Part shown: piece by piece, positions 42,157 through 50,700 of the stretch
How the letters are laid out: every line of letters starts with the position of its first letter
Numbering within the stretch: position 1 is the stretch's first letter
From: Larkinella sp051857545
GTDB taxonomy: Bacteria > Bacteroidota > Bacteroidia > Cytophagales > Spirosomataceae
Length of the DNA stretch: 64,000 nt
Direction of reading: 5' to 3'
NCBI RefSeq assembly: GCF_051857545.1
Contig: NZ_JBPZHB010000006.1
Location: 558,001 to 622,000 of the forward strand
Position numbers and translations under genes: made by a program
Notes under the pieces: model-generated
The model's input: the letters and a program-made list of their open reading frames with translations, nothing else
Database searches by the model: none
Told to the model about the DNA's origin: nothing

Positions 42157-42187
42157 CAAATGTAAACCGGCTGATGCTAAATTCAAA
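42157..42187 (-). promoter_or_regulatory. Promoter of the his leader
   Basis: On the minus strand TTTG (42187-42184), a 19-base spacer and TACATTTG (42164-42157) form a full match to the Bacteroidota TTTG-N19-TAnnTTTG promoter. It starts right after the stop codon of the preceding gene (42189). Confidence 0.75.
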
Positions 42188-42188
42188 A

Positions 42189-42857
42189 TTACTTGCAGGT
42201 TGCCAAAATCTCGCCAGCCAGTTTCTTCGCCAATTCCTGGTTGGCTTTTACATCCGTACCAACGGAAGAAATCACCTTGAATGTTGTACGATCCTTCAGA
42301 ACGACCAGTTGGCTACCTGTTAAATCCCAGGCTGCGGCATCACCCACACCGGTTATGGTTTCGTAGCCTTGCGTATTCAGTACGGTATTCCCAACCGCAT
42401 TGCCTGTGGCCTGTTCGGCGGTGGAAACTCCCTTCTCCTTGAGTTTTTTATCAATCAACGCTGCGGCTTGTTGTTTTTCGGCTTCCGTGGCGGTGCGATA
42501 AAAGTTTTTGAAATACTTGACCGGATCCGGATAACGCTTGCTATCCACTTCGTTGATCCAGCACAGGCCGATTCGGTTATGATCCGGAACGTCCATTTCG
42601 CGCCCTGCAACGGTCATTTTACGGGTTCGGCCACTTTTCCAGACATACTCGTAGGTATCTCGTTTGGCATATTTAGGCTCTGATTTGCGGTATTTTAATT
42701 CCGCTTTCGACAGATCGCCCTTGTAATGTTTTTGGATGGCCGCTATTGGTAATAACTGATCCATTTTAGTCTGATACCCCAGAATACAATCTTGGGCATA
42801 ACTACGGAATCCACCGATAAAACCGGTCAAAATAATAACAAGGAATGCTTTTTTCAC
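42189..42857 (-). CDS. Secreted protein of unknown function
   Basis: I do not recognise this 222-residue protein. A signal peptide (KKAFLVIILTGFIGGFRSYAQ) is followed by a mature region with three Cys (DCILGYQ, GLCWINEV, ATCK at the end). A basic stretch YEYVWKSGRTRKMTV lies near residue 70, and the middle (about 115-145) is Lys/Glu/Ala-rich and helical. The C-terminal third (GVGDAAAWDLTGSQLVVLKD) looks like a small alpha/beta domain. It ends two bases before the -33 box of the his promoter, and no independent terminator separates them. Confidence 0.65.
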   Translation of the reverse strand: MKKAFLVIILTGFIGGFRSYAQDCILGYQTKMDQLLPIAAIQKHYKGDLSKAELKYRKSEPKYAKRDTYEYVWKSGRTRKMTVAGREMDVPDHNRIGLCWINEVDSKRYPDPVKYFKNFYRTATEAEKQQAAALIDKKLKEKGVSTAEQATGNAVGNTVLNTQGYETITGVGDAAAWDLTGSQLVVLKDRTTFKVISSVGTDVKANQELAKKLAGEILATCK

Positions 42858-42991
42858 GCTTAACCGTATTCGGATGGGTTTAGGAGTTGATACAATGATC
42901 CGAATTGTAAATATGTCAATTTAGGTCTAATTAACCGCGCTGTTCTTTTATACTTTTTGCCGACTGGGACCATTCACTATCAATTCATTGG

Positions 42992-43918
42992 CTAGAACAG
43001 ACTTCCCTGCACAACCTCCGGCCGGATGGTTGGCTCCTGCAAATTCAAGCCGCAAACCGCGTTGAGTTTCCGAACCCAGTAGCGAATCAGTTCGGGCGCG
43101 GTGTCGTTGTCGCCCCCGCCGTGGATGAAAAGGTAGGCGGTTTGCAGGCCGTTTTGAAACCAGGTTTTCAATCGCTCGACCCAGGCATCGGCGCGTTCAT
43201 AATCAGTGGGATGACCTTCGTTGGCGACAAACCGCAGCACCAGCCGCGGGCTGGTCAGGCTCATGTGCATGACATCGCGCCGTCCGGCTACGTCCGTGAT
43301 CACCAGATCGCGGTGAAGCACGTGCAGCCGTTCGAGGGTCCGCTGCCAGATTTCGGGCTTGGCAAACCAGTCGGGATGCCGGAACTCGACGGCCACTTCC
43401 AGATCGTCGGGCAGGTTTTTCAGGTAGGTTTCCAGAACCGGCCATTTGTCCGGCCCGAACGTGGGCGGCAATTGCAGGAATGTCGTTCCCAGAAACTCTT
43501 CCAGACTCAAAACCGCATTGACAAACTCTTCGGTCAGCGATTCAGCCGCCACCAGGGCGCGATCGTGGCTGATGGCCTGCGGAAATTTCGGGCAATACAC
43601 AAACCGGGGGCGAATCGGCGAGCCGGCGGCTTCTGTTTTCCACTTCTCGATCATGCCCGGCGTCGGACTGTGGTAATGGGTACTGTTCAGTTCGATGGTG
43701 TTAAACTGCCGGGTATAGTGATATAGGAAATCCCGTTCTTTGGTTTGCGAGGGGTAAATCCGGCCGACGTAGTTTTTATTGGCCCAGATCGGTCCACCGA
43801 TGTACACTTCCGGAACCGCCGTCGGCTCGACCTTGTCCCAAATCGTCTGGTTGAACGGCGAATCGGGCGGCAACGTGAAGTCGACCCGGTCGACGGAGGG
43901 CAGTTTTCCAAAGTCCAT
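42992..43918 (-). CDS. DUF72-family protein
   Basis: The start at 43918 (MDFGKLPSVDRVDF) gives 308 residues. DUF72 proteins are TIM barrels related to endonuclease IV-like folds, function unknown. Visible features are FNTIELNSTHYHSPTPGMIEKW, split here as FNTIELNSTHYHSPT (about 73-87), YCPKFPQAISHDRAL, FLQLPPTFGPDKWPVLETYL, VAVEFRHPDWF near 178 and TAYLFIHGGGDNDTAPELI near 265. It is divergent from valS; the 180-base gap holds the valS promoter and an inverted repeat. Confidence 0.88.
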   Translation of the reverse strand: MDFGKLPSVDRVDFTLPPDSPFNQTIWDKVEPTAVPEVYIGGPIWANKNYVGRIYPSQTKERDFLYHYTRQFNTIELNSTHYHSPTPGMIEKWKTEAAGSPIRPRFVYCPKFPQAISHDRALVAAESLTEEFVNAVLSLEEFLGTTFLQLPPTFGPDKWPVLETYLKNLPDDLEVAVEFRHPDWFAKPEIWQRTLERLHVLHRDLVITDVAGRRDVMHMSLTSPRLVLRFVANEGHPTDYERADAWVERLKTWFQNGLQTAYLFIHGGGDNDTAPELIRYWVRKLNAVCGLNLQEPTIRPEVVQGSLF

Positions 43919-43994
43919 ACGCGTAAAGAGATGGTCGTTTGAACGTAAAACTAGCAAACTCGGTATTTCGTTTTCGCGCCCGTTCTGAATTGAC

Positions 43995-44002
43995 TAATTT
44001 TG
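43995..44002 (+). promoter_or_regulatory. Candidate -7 promoter element of valS
   Basis: TAATTTTG matches TAnnTTTG. Transcription would start near 44009 and give valS a leader of about 90 bases that carries the inverted repeat 44026-44077. No clear -33 TTG lies at the right distance (TTTTCG is nearest). Confidence 0.45.
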
Positions 44003-44025
44003 TGGAGAAAAAGACAAGAGAGCTG

Positions 44026-44077
44026 AGACAAGAGAGTAAAGAGTTATCCAAAGCGTTAAGTCTTTACTCTCTTGTCT
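44026..44077. repeat. Inverted repeat, GACAAGAGAG family, in the probable valS 5' UTR
   Basis: AGACAAGAGAGTAAAGA (44026-44042) pairs perfectly with 44061-44077 over 17 bp around an 18-base loop. Weaker pairing extends outward, with a second GACAAGAGAG copy on the left at about 44013-44022. It is related to 15433-15499 and 41347-41430. Confidence 0.82.
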
Positions 44078-44098
44078 AGCCTCTCACATCTCATTGAC

Positions 44099-46774
44099 AT
44101 GATTTCGAAGACGTATAATCCCACAGACATCGAGGCCAAGTGGTACCAATATTGGCTGGAAAACCGCTTTTTTCATTCCACGCCCGACGACCGCGAACCG
44201 TATACCATCGTCATTCCCCCCCCGAACGTAACGGGTGTGCTGCACATGGGACACATGCTGAACAATACGATTCAGGATGTGCTGGTGCGGAAAGCCCGGA
44301 TGGAAGGCAAAAATGCCTGCTGGGTTGCCGGTACGGACCACGCGTCGATTGCAACTGAAGCGAAAGTCGTGGCCATGTTGAAGGAACGCGGGATCGACAA
44401 GTTGTCGATTGGCCGGGAGAAATTTCTGGAATATGCCTGGGAGTGGACTTATAAATATGGCGGCATCATCCTGACGCAGCTCCGCAAGCTCGGTGCGTCC
44501 TGCGACTGGGACCGGACGCGGTTTACGATGGAACCGGCGCTCTACGACGCCGTGATCGAAACGTTCGTCGATTTATACAACAAAGGCCAGATTTACCGCG
44601 GCATCCGGATGGTGAACTGGGACCCGCAGGGCCGGACGGCGGTTTCGGATGAGGAAGTGATTACCAAAGAAGTGCAGCAGAAACTGTGCTACATCCGGTA
44701 TGAAATTCAGGGTAGCCATTCAGACGGTGCCGGGCCGACGCTCGAAAAAGACTATGTGACCATTGCGACGGTTCGCCCGGAAACCATCATGGCCGATGTC
44801 GCGATTGCCGTTCATCCGGACGACGAGCGCTATGCTCACCTGCACGGCAAAAAGGTCCTGATTCCGTTGATTAACCGCGCCATTCCCATCATTACAGATG
44901 AGTATGTGACAATGGATTTTGGTACGGGCTGTTTGAAAGTAACGCCCGCCCACGATCCGAATGACTACGCCCTGGGCGTAAAACACAACCTGCCCGTTAT
45001 CGACATTCTGAACGACGACGGTACGTTGAACGAAAAGGCGCAGATTTTCGTCGGTGTGGATCGCTTTGCTGCCCGGAAAGCCATCATCAAGCAATTGGAA
45101 GAAACCGGCCACCTGGTCATTGCGGAGGATTACAAATCGAACGTCGGATTCTCGGAGCGCACCAACGCGGTCATCGAGCCGAAACTGTCGTTGCAGTGGT
45201 TTCTAAAAATGGGCGATTTATCGAAACCAGCACTGGAAAATGTCCTGAATGACACGATTCAACTGCATCCGGCCAAGTTCAAGAACATGTACCGTTCCTG
45301 GATGGAGAACGTTCACGACTGGTGCATCAGCCGCCAGTTGTGGTGGGGCCACCAGATCCCGGCTTTTTACATGAAAGACGGGCGGATTATCGTGGCGAAA
45401 ACCAAAAAGGAAGCCCTGCGGATTGCCCGCGAAAAATACCAGTTGTTTGCGTTGAGTGAAGCGGATCTGACGCAGGATGAGGATGTGCTGGACACCTGGT
45501 TTTCGTCGTGGCTCTGGCCCATGGCGGTTTTCAAGCCTTCTTACGACCCCAACGACCCGAAAGCCGCACCGGGCGACCTCGATTATTATTACCCGACCAA
45601 CGATCTGGTAACAGCCCCCGAAATTCTGTTTTTCTGGGTGGCCCGCATGATTATCGCCGGGTACGAATACCAGGGCCGTGAACCGTTCAAAAATGTCTAT
45701 CTGACGGGCATTGTGCGGGATAAGCAGGGCCGAAAAATGTCGAAATCGCTCGGCAACTCGCCCGATCCGCTGGATTTGATCGATCAATTTGGGGCCGACG
45801 GCGTTCGGACGGGCATGTTGTTCAGCTCACCAGCGGGCAACGATTTGCTGTATGACGAGAAACTGGTAGAGCAGGGCCGGAATTTCTGCAACAAAATCTG
45901 GAACGCGTTTCGGTTGGTCAAAGGCTGGACAGTCAGTCAGGATTCGTCCGTTGTTGAGCCGCCGTTGGCAGTTTTGTGGTTTGAATCGAAACTGAACCAG
46001 ACGCTGATCGACCTGGAAGATCATTTCAGCAAATACCGCATGTCGGATGCGCTGCATACGGTTTACAAATTGATCTGGGATGATTTCTGTTCGCAGTACC
46101 TCGAAATGATCAAACCGGGGTATGAACAGCAAGATCAGGTTCGGCCCATCGATAAGGTGACGTATAACGCGACCATCGACTTTTTCGAACGGCTGATGAA
46201 GCTGGCGCATCCGTTCATGCCATTCATTACGGAAGAAATCTGGCAGGAAATCAGTGAACGAAAACCGGGAGAAAGCATCTGCGTATCGAAATATCCAACC
46301 GCCGGTAACGTCGACAAATCGCTGCTGGCCGACTTTGACATGCTGTTTGAGATCATTTCCACCGTTCGGAATGTTCGCAACAGCAAGCAGATCAATCCCA
46401 AAACCGAGTTACCCGTAGCCATCAAAACCGACGATAAAAACCGGTTTATGCCCTTGGAAGGTTTGATTCGAAAGCTGGCGGTGGTTTCCGATATCAGTTA
46501 CGTGACTGAAAAAGCGGATGGCCTTTCGTTCATGATCCGAAGCGTCGAGTTTTTTGTCAACATCGCGGGTGAAATCGACGTGGAGCAGGAACGGGCGAAC
46601 ATTGAAAAGGAGTTAGCCTATACCAAAGGATTTCTGGAGTCGGTTTTGAAAAAGCTCTCGAACGAGAAATTTGTCGCCAATGCCAAACCGGACGTCATCG
46701 ACCGCGAGCGGCAGAAACTCGCCGATGCCGAAGCGAAAATCAAAACGCTGGAGGAAAATCTGGCGGCACTGTAA
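44099..46774 (+). CDS. valS: Valine-tRNA ligase (ValS)
   Basis: This class I synthetase charges tRNA(Val) and edits Thr. The start at ATG 44099 (MISKTYNPTDIEAKWYQYW) gives 891 residues; a TTG nine codons up would lie inside the inverted repeat. The HIGH-type motif is PPNVTGVLHMGHMLNNTI near residue 44; the editing CP1 domain is about 150-350 (ATVRPETIMADVAIAVHP); KMSKS is in DKQGRKMSKSLGNSPDP near 541. The anticodon-binding domain and a C-terminal coiled-coil arm (EKELAYTKGFLESVLKKLSN) complete the protein. Confidence 0.96.
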   Translation: MISKTYNPTDIEAKWYQYWLENRFFHSTPDDREPYTIVIPPPNVTGVLHMGHMLNNTIQDVLVRKARMEGKNACWVAGTDHASIATEAKVVAMLKERGIDKLSIGREKFLEYAWEWTYKYGGIILTQLRKLGASCDWDRTRFTMEPALYDAVIETFVDLYNKGQIYRGIRMVNWDPQGRTAVSDEEVITKEVQQKLCYIRYEIQGSHSDGAGPTLEKDYVTIATVRPETIMADVAIAVHPDDERYAHLHGKKVLIPLINRAIPIITDEYVTMDFGTGCLKVTPAHDPNDYALGVKHNLPVIDILNDDGTLNEKAQIFVGVDRFAARKAIIKQLEETGHLVIAEDYKSNVGFSERTNAVIEPKLSLQWFLKMGDLSKPALENVLNDTIQLHPAKFKNMYRSWMENVHDWCISRQLWWGHQIPAFYMKDGRIIVAKTKKEALRIAREKYQLFALSEADLTQDEDVLDTWFSSWLWPMAVFKPSYDPNDPKAAPGDLDYYYPTNDLVTAPEILFFWVARMIIAGYEYQGREPFKNVYLTGIVRDKQGRKMSKSLGNSPDPLDLIDQFGADGVRTGMLFSSPAGNDLLYDEKLVEQGRNFCNKIWNAFRLVKGWTVSQDSSVVEPPLAVLWFESKLNQTLIDLEDHFSKYRMSDALHTVYKLIWDDFCSQYLEMIKPGYEQQDQVRPIDKVTYNATIDFFERLMKLAHPFMPFITEEIWQEISERKPGESICVSKYPTAGNVDKSLLADFDMLFEIISTVRNVRNSKQINPKTELPVAIKTDDKNRFMPLEGLIRKLAVVSDISYVTEKADGLSFMIRSVEFFVNIAGEIDVEQERANIEKELAYTKGFLESVLKKLSNEKFVANAKPDVIDRERQKLADAEAKIKTLEENLAAL

Positions 46775-46875
46775 GAGAATGATAAATTTAAAATGATGAA
46801 CGCTAAATGTAAAAGTGTTTCTGACACCTCGCACTTTTACATTTAGCGTTCATCATTTTAAATTTATCATTCTCT
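46774..46875. repeat. Inverted repeat with 44-bp arms between convergent valS and OmpA-family gene
   Basis: The arms 46774-46817 and 46832-46875 are perfectly complementary (AGAGAATGATAAATTTAAAA, then TGATGAACGCTAAATGTAAA and AGTG) with a 14-base loop. It is the longest perfect arm in the window and fills the whole gap between the two stop codons. Confidence 0.92.
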
Positions 46876-46876
46876 C

Positions 46877-47980
46877 TTATTCCTTCAAAATTTTCACCTC
46901 CACCCGCCGGTTCAATCGCTTGGTTTCCTCGCGCGAATTATCTGCAATGGGTTTGCTGCCTCCATAGGCCTGGGTTTGAATCCGCGATGGCGCAATGCCC
47001 TTGTTGGTGAGATAACTTTTGACGGCATCAACGCGTTTCTGCGACAAGGCCACGTTTAGCTTCGGATCGCCCACATTGTCGGTATGACCCGCCAGTTCGA
47101 TTTCCATTGTTGGGTTTTGTGTCATGATGGACAGCAGGGAATCCAGTTCAGGATACGATTCTGGTTCAATTTCATACGCCGACTGCTTGAACAGCAGATT
47201 ATTCAACCGATACGTCCGGCCCGCTTCGACCTTCGAGCCAAAGTTCTCCACTTTTTCGGCGGGTGCCGGTTTGGGCGTTTCTTTTTTGGGTAGAGTCTGC
47301 GCCACGACCGAATCCTTCGGAACCGATTTTGGGGCCGGTTTTTGAACGGGTGGCGTTGTTGGCCTGGGTGTCGGTTTTACGGGCGGTTTTCGGACGGGCG
47401 GTTTGGCATTTCGCATATCATCCTTGTATGCCAGTATCCGGAGGTCATATACATTGTAGGGTTGTTGCGAATGTGTTCCATTCCGATAATACCGGACATC
47501 TTCTTCAACCAGATCAACCAACTGCACCCCTTTGCCCGGTCGTTCAAAATGCGCTTCACAGGAGATTTTGACTGCAAAATCAAACTGGGCAGCCTCCGGT
47601 TGGTCTAAAATAGCGACTTCTTCAATTTGTCCATTTTCCAAAACCGCCTTTATGTTTTTAACGTAGAGCAGGGCATATTCACGGTTTCCCTTTTTATCGT
47701 ATAGCCGCCAGGAATTGGGATGGCCCGGGCCATATACCGTTTGAGAACTGTGTGCATACTGCAACCGGGGGCGGGGTGCCCTTGTCTGCTTGTCAGACAC
47801 AAAATAGACAATCATTTTATGGTTGGTGTACTCCACTTTTGTAACCTGCCCACCGCCATCCACCATTCGTTGAGGAGGATTAAGATCACGCTGAATGATT
47901 TTCTGAGCCTGAGCAGGCAAGAGCCAACCCAGGCTGAGCAACCACAAAATCAAAAAGCTCCGTTTTATCATGTCGTTCAT
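46877..47980 (-). CDS. OmpA-family envelope protein
   Basis: The start is taken at ATG 47980 (MNDMIKRSFLILWLL); ATG 47971 is also possible. It has about 367 residues with a signal peptide ending at PAQAQ. A beta-rich N-terminal domain (about 30-195) of unknown family is followed by a Pro/Lys-rich linker (about 200-250, PPVRKPPVKPTPRPTTPPV and similar) and an OmpA C-terminal domain (about 265-367) with IELAGHTDNVGDPKLNVALS and NRRVEVKILKE. The linker could span the periplasm to peptidoglycan. The role is structural or tethering by family. Confidence 0.85.
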   Translation of the reverse strand: MNDMIKRSFLILWLLSLGWLLPAQAQKIIQRDLNPPQRMVDGGGQVTKVEYTNHKMIVYFVSDKQTRAPRPRLQYAHSSQTVYGPGHPNSWRLYDKKGNREYALLYVKNIKAVLENGQIEEVAILDQPEAAQFDFAVKISCEAHFERPGKGVQLVDLVEEDVRYYRNGTHSQQPYNVYDLRILAYKDDMRNAKPPVRKPPVKPTPRPTTPPVQKPAPKSVPKDSVVAQTLPKKETPKPAPAEKVENFGSKVEAGRTYRLNNLLFKQSAYEIEPESYPELDSLLSIMTQNPTMEIELAGHTDNVGDPKLNVALSQKRVDAVKSYLTNKGIAPSRIQTQAYGGSKPIADNSREETKRLNRRVEVKILKE

Positions 47981-48160
47981 CACCTCTCGCCCGTTGTAAC
48001 GTATAGAACCGCTCTTACTAAACGCGGTCTTTTTCGCTTTTTGTTAACAAAATGTGAAAAATTATTCTTTTATTTCTAGTTGTTTCGCTTAAAATACTAT
48101 TTATGATGTATTATTGGCGATATTGATAGGACTACGATCGGAACCCACAATTCCACACAC

Positions 48161-48682
48161 ATGAGCAAGTGCATTTTTTTAGATCGTGATGGCGTTTTGA
48201 ATGAAGACCGGACTGACTATGTTTACCGGGTTGAAGATTTTATTATTCCGACGGGAGTCGTTGAAGGCCTGCGAATGCTGAAAAACGCCGGTTATTTGCT
48301 GATTGTCGTCACCAACCAGGCCGGAATTGCCCGCGGGCTTTACTCGCGAACCGATGTCATGCGGTGTCACCAGTACCTCCAGGATCAGTGCGGCAACCTG
48401 ATCGACGACATTTATTATTGCCCGCACCACCCCGATTTCGATTCACAGTCGCTGCTGCGGAAACCCGATTCGTTGATGCTGGAAAAAGCCATTGCCAAAT
48501 ACAATATCGACGTCAGCCAATCCTGGATGATTGGCGACGCACCCCGTGATATACAGGCCGGCAAGCGGGTGGGCGTCCGAACCGTGCATATTACACATAA
48601 AATACCGGAGCTTCCTGTTGGCGACCAACAGGCTCCCAATCTGCTGGAAGCGTCAAAAATGGTGGTAAACGCTGCCTGCTGA
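48161..48682 (+). CDS. HAD phosphatase, GmhB/HisB-N-like (D-glycero-D-manno-heptose 1,7-bisphosphatase type)
   Basis: The 173-residue HAD enzyme begins with MSKCIFLDRDGVLNEDRTDY, the DxDGxLN nucleophile motif of GmhB and the HisB phosphatase domain. VVTNQAGIARGLY near 50 is motif II and MIGDAPRDIQAGKRVGVRT near 133 is motif IV. The zinc loop normally reads CPH...CxCRKP; here CPHHPD (Cys87, His89) is present but the loop runs directly into LLRKP, so the second Cys pair is missing. It is not in the his cluster. Substrate is either heptose bisphosphate or another sugar phosphate. It directly abuts the small lipoprotein gene tail to tail. Confidence 0.82.
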   Translation: MSKCIFLDRDGVLNEDRTDYVYRVEDFIIPTGVVEGLRMLKNAGYLLIVVTNQAGIARGLYSRTDVMRCHQYLQDQCGNLIDDIYYCPHHPDFDSQSLLRKPDSLMLEKAIAKYNIDVSQSWMIGDAPRDIQAGKRVGVRTVHITHKIPELPVGDQQAPNLLEASKMVVNAAC

Positions 48683-48814
48683 TTAAGCGAGTTGTTCGGT
48701 CGAAACCGGTTGTTTCTGCTGCAGGTGGCTGTCATAAGCCGGACACGCTCTGCGCGCACAGGAACCGAGCGATACAAGGGCCATCAGACCCAGAATGATG
48801 CTGATCTTTTTCAT
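48683..48814 (-). CDS. Tiny lipoprotein (43 residues)
   Basis: The open frame gives MKKISIILGLMALVSLGSCA and ends in VSTEQLA after 43 codons. It has a lipoprotein signal with lipobox SLGSC (Cys19), a basic spot (ARRACPAYD) with a second Cys, and a short polar tail. Bacteroidota genomes carry many tiny lipoproteins with a CPAY-like segment (from memory). The stop abuts the gmhB-like stop with no gap. Function is unknown. Confidence 0.65.
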   Translation of the reverse strand: MKKISIILGLMALVSLGSCARRACPAYDSHLQQKQPVSTEQLA

Positions 48815-48830
48815 TGCTGGTTAAATTTTT

Positions 48831-48864
48831 CTGTCCACAAAAACCGGGTGGCTTTTGTGGACAG
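48831..48864. terminator. Terminator-like hairpin after the arginine decarboxylase gene
   Basis: CTGTCCACAAAA (48831-48842) pairs with TTTTGTGGACAG (48853-48864) over 12 bp with a 10-base loop. It follows the minus-strand decarboxylase gene (stop at 48883) and precedes the tiny lipoprotein. The U-run after the stem is poor. Confidence 0.6.
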
Positions 48865-48882
48865 GGCAAAAACTGTGCTATT

Positions 48883-50370
48883 TTAATTTTCCTGTTTTTC
48901 TAATTCTTCAACCGCCTGTTCCTCTTCTTCCGCAGCTTTAGCGGCTTCAATTTCAAGCGTCACCGGCGTTGCGGTTTGGCGGTAGCCCAGAATTTTGAGC
49001 ATGCCTTCGCTGTCCTGTTCGGGCGCAAAAAGCCGTGTGGTCAGATTACCCTCACTATCGCGGTCAACGATCACATGCTGTGGAGCCGGAATCAGGCAAT
49101 GCTGAATGCCACCATAACCACCCAGCGACTCCTGGTAGGCGCCCGTGTGGAAAAACCCGATGTACTGATCTTCGGTATCCCGTTCAAAAATCGGCAAATA
49201 CAAATCGGCGCTGTGGGCTTCTGTATTGTAAAAATCATGTGAATCGCAGGTCAAACCGCCCAGATTGACTTTCTGATACGGGTTATCCCAGTTATTGACC
49301 GACAGCATGATGTATTTCTGACCCAACCCCCACGAATCGGGCAGTTGCGTAATGAACGAACCGTCGATCATGTACCACAACTCCTTATCGTTCTGCAATT
49401 TCTGGTCGATCACTTTGTATATAACGGCGCCACTCTCTCCTACCGTATAACTGCCGAACTCCGTGAAGATGTGCGGCACGGGAACGTTGCTCTTATTGCA
49501 GATCCACTGGATGCTTTCCACGATCTGATCGACCATCGCCTGGTAGTCGTACGTAAACTGAAACGAGGTCTGAATCGGCATGCCACCACCAATGTCGATG
49601 GAGTCGAGATCAGGACAGATTTTGCTCAGTTCGCAGTATTTGTACATAAACCGGCTGAGTTCGCTCCAGTAATAAGCGCTGTCTTTAATCCCGGTATTGA
49701 TGAAAAAGTGCAGCATCTTCAGCTTGAACTTTCCGCTGTTTTGAATCTTCGAGCGGTAGAGTTCATTGATGTCGCTGTAGCGAATGCCAAGCCGCGAAGT
49801 ATAGAAGGCGAAGTTCGGTTCTTCGTCGGTGGCAATCCGGATGCCCAGATTCACCGTCTCAGCCGTTACGGCATCTTCGTAGGCTTCAATTTCTTTCAGA
49901 TTATCCAACACCGGAACAACGTTGTACCCGTCGTTCAGCAGTTCGCTGATGTATTGGGTATACAGTGGCCGTTTGTAGCCGTTGCAAATAATAAACGTGT
50001 TCTTGTCCACCTTCCCATCTTTGTGCAATTCCCGGATAATCGGAATATCGAAAGCCGATGAGGTTTCTAAGTGGATCTTGTTTTTTAATGCTTCTTCGAG
50101 CACAAAACGAAAATGCGACGACTTCGTGCAGTAACAGTATGTGTAGGTTCCCTTGTAATTATACCGCTTCATTGCATTCTTGAACAACATGCGGGCGTGT
50201 TCAATGTGCTCGGTAATTTTGGGCAGGTAGGTCAGTTTAAGCGGTGTTCCATACTGCTTGATAATTTCCATCAAAGGAACGTTGTTGAACAGCAGATGAT
50301 TGTTCTCAACTTTGAATTCGAGAGTCGGGAATTCAAAGGTCTGTTCGATCAGGTCGTTGTAGCTTTTCAT
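48883..50370 (-). CDS. speA: Biosynthetic arginine decarboxylase-type PLP enzyme (SpeA-like)
   Basis: This fold-III PLP decarboxylase makes agmatine from arginine in polyamine synthesis. The 495-residue protein has YCYCTKSSHFRFVLEEAL near residue 78, where the Lys of CTKS fits the PLP lysine, then HLETSSAFDIPIIREL, DSIDIGGGMPIQ near 252 (the phosphate-binding Gly loop), and TCDSHDFYN with the second-subunit Cys. It is shorter than E. coli SpeA (658) but fits the Bacteroidota form. The tail is very acidic (AAKAAEEEEQAVEELEKQEN). The 330-base upstream gap (50371-50700) shows no supported gene; short open frames in it look random. Confidence 0.85.
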   Translation of the reverse strand: MKSYNDLIEQTFEFPTLEFKVENNHLLFNNVPLMEIIKQYGTPLKLTYLPKITEHIEHARMLFKNAMKRYNYKGTYTYCYCTKSSHFRFVLEEALKNKIHLETSSAFDIPIIRELHKDGKVDKNTFIICNGYKRPLYTQYISELLNDGYNVVPVLDNLKEIEAYEDAVTAETVNLGIRIATDEEPNFAFYTSRLGIRYSDINELYRSKIQNSGKFKLKMLHFFINTGIKDSAYYWSELSRFMYKYCELSKICPDLDSIDIGGGMPIQTSFQFTYDYQAMVDQIVESIQWICNKSNVPVPHIFTEFGSYTVGESGAVIYKVIDQKLQNDKELWYMIDGSFITQLPDSWGLGQKYIMLSVNNWDNPYQKVNLGGLTCDSHDFYNTEAHSADLYLPIFERDTEDQYIGFFHTGAYQESLGGYGGIQHCLIPAPQHVIVDRDSEGNLTTRLFAPEQDSEGMLKILGYRQTATPVTLEIEAAKAAEEEEQAVEELEKQEN

Positions 50371-50700
50371 CCTTTCGGCAGAAGCATAAAAGAGTTTTGT
50401 TGGTTTCGAAAAAAGACTGCGAAAATGGCATAAAAAGAGCAGCTTTGCAATGGGGCAGGAACCGGTTTACAAAAACAAAATGTAACACAGACTGCGCGCC
50501 TGATTGTCAAGCTGCTGCGTGGATGTCTACTCGCAGTACTAAAAACGAAAAAACGGGGGTTTTGATTCGGGAGTTCGTGTTAAATTTTACGGTCGGGTGT
50601 CAGGGTTCAGTAAAAGAACGACCGGTTTTCCAGCCATCTTGTCAACTTTTCGGTTTCAAATGAAAAGAACTTGTATTTTTAGCGCCACATATTCGACAGA

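Noticed and set aside
44072..44098. TTG start nine codons upstream of valS
   Set aside because: These codons fall in and after the right arm of an inverted repeat, and ValS homologues start at the ATG used here.
50371..50700. A possible 88-codon gene in the gap between speA and mpl
   Set aside because: Composition and sequence look random, with no signal, motif or promoter box at the right place.
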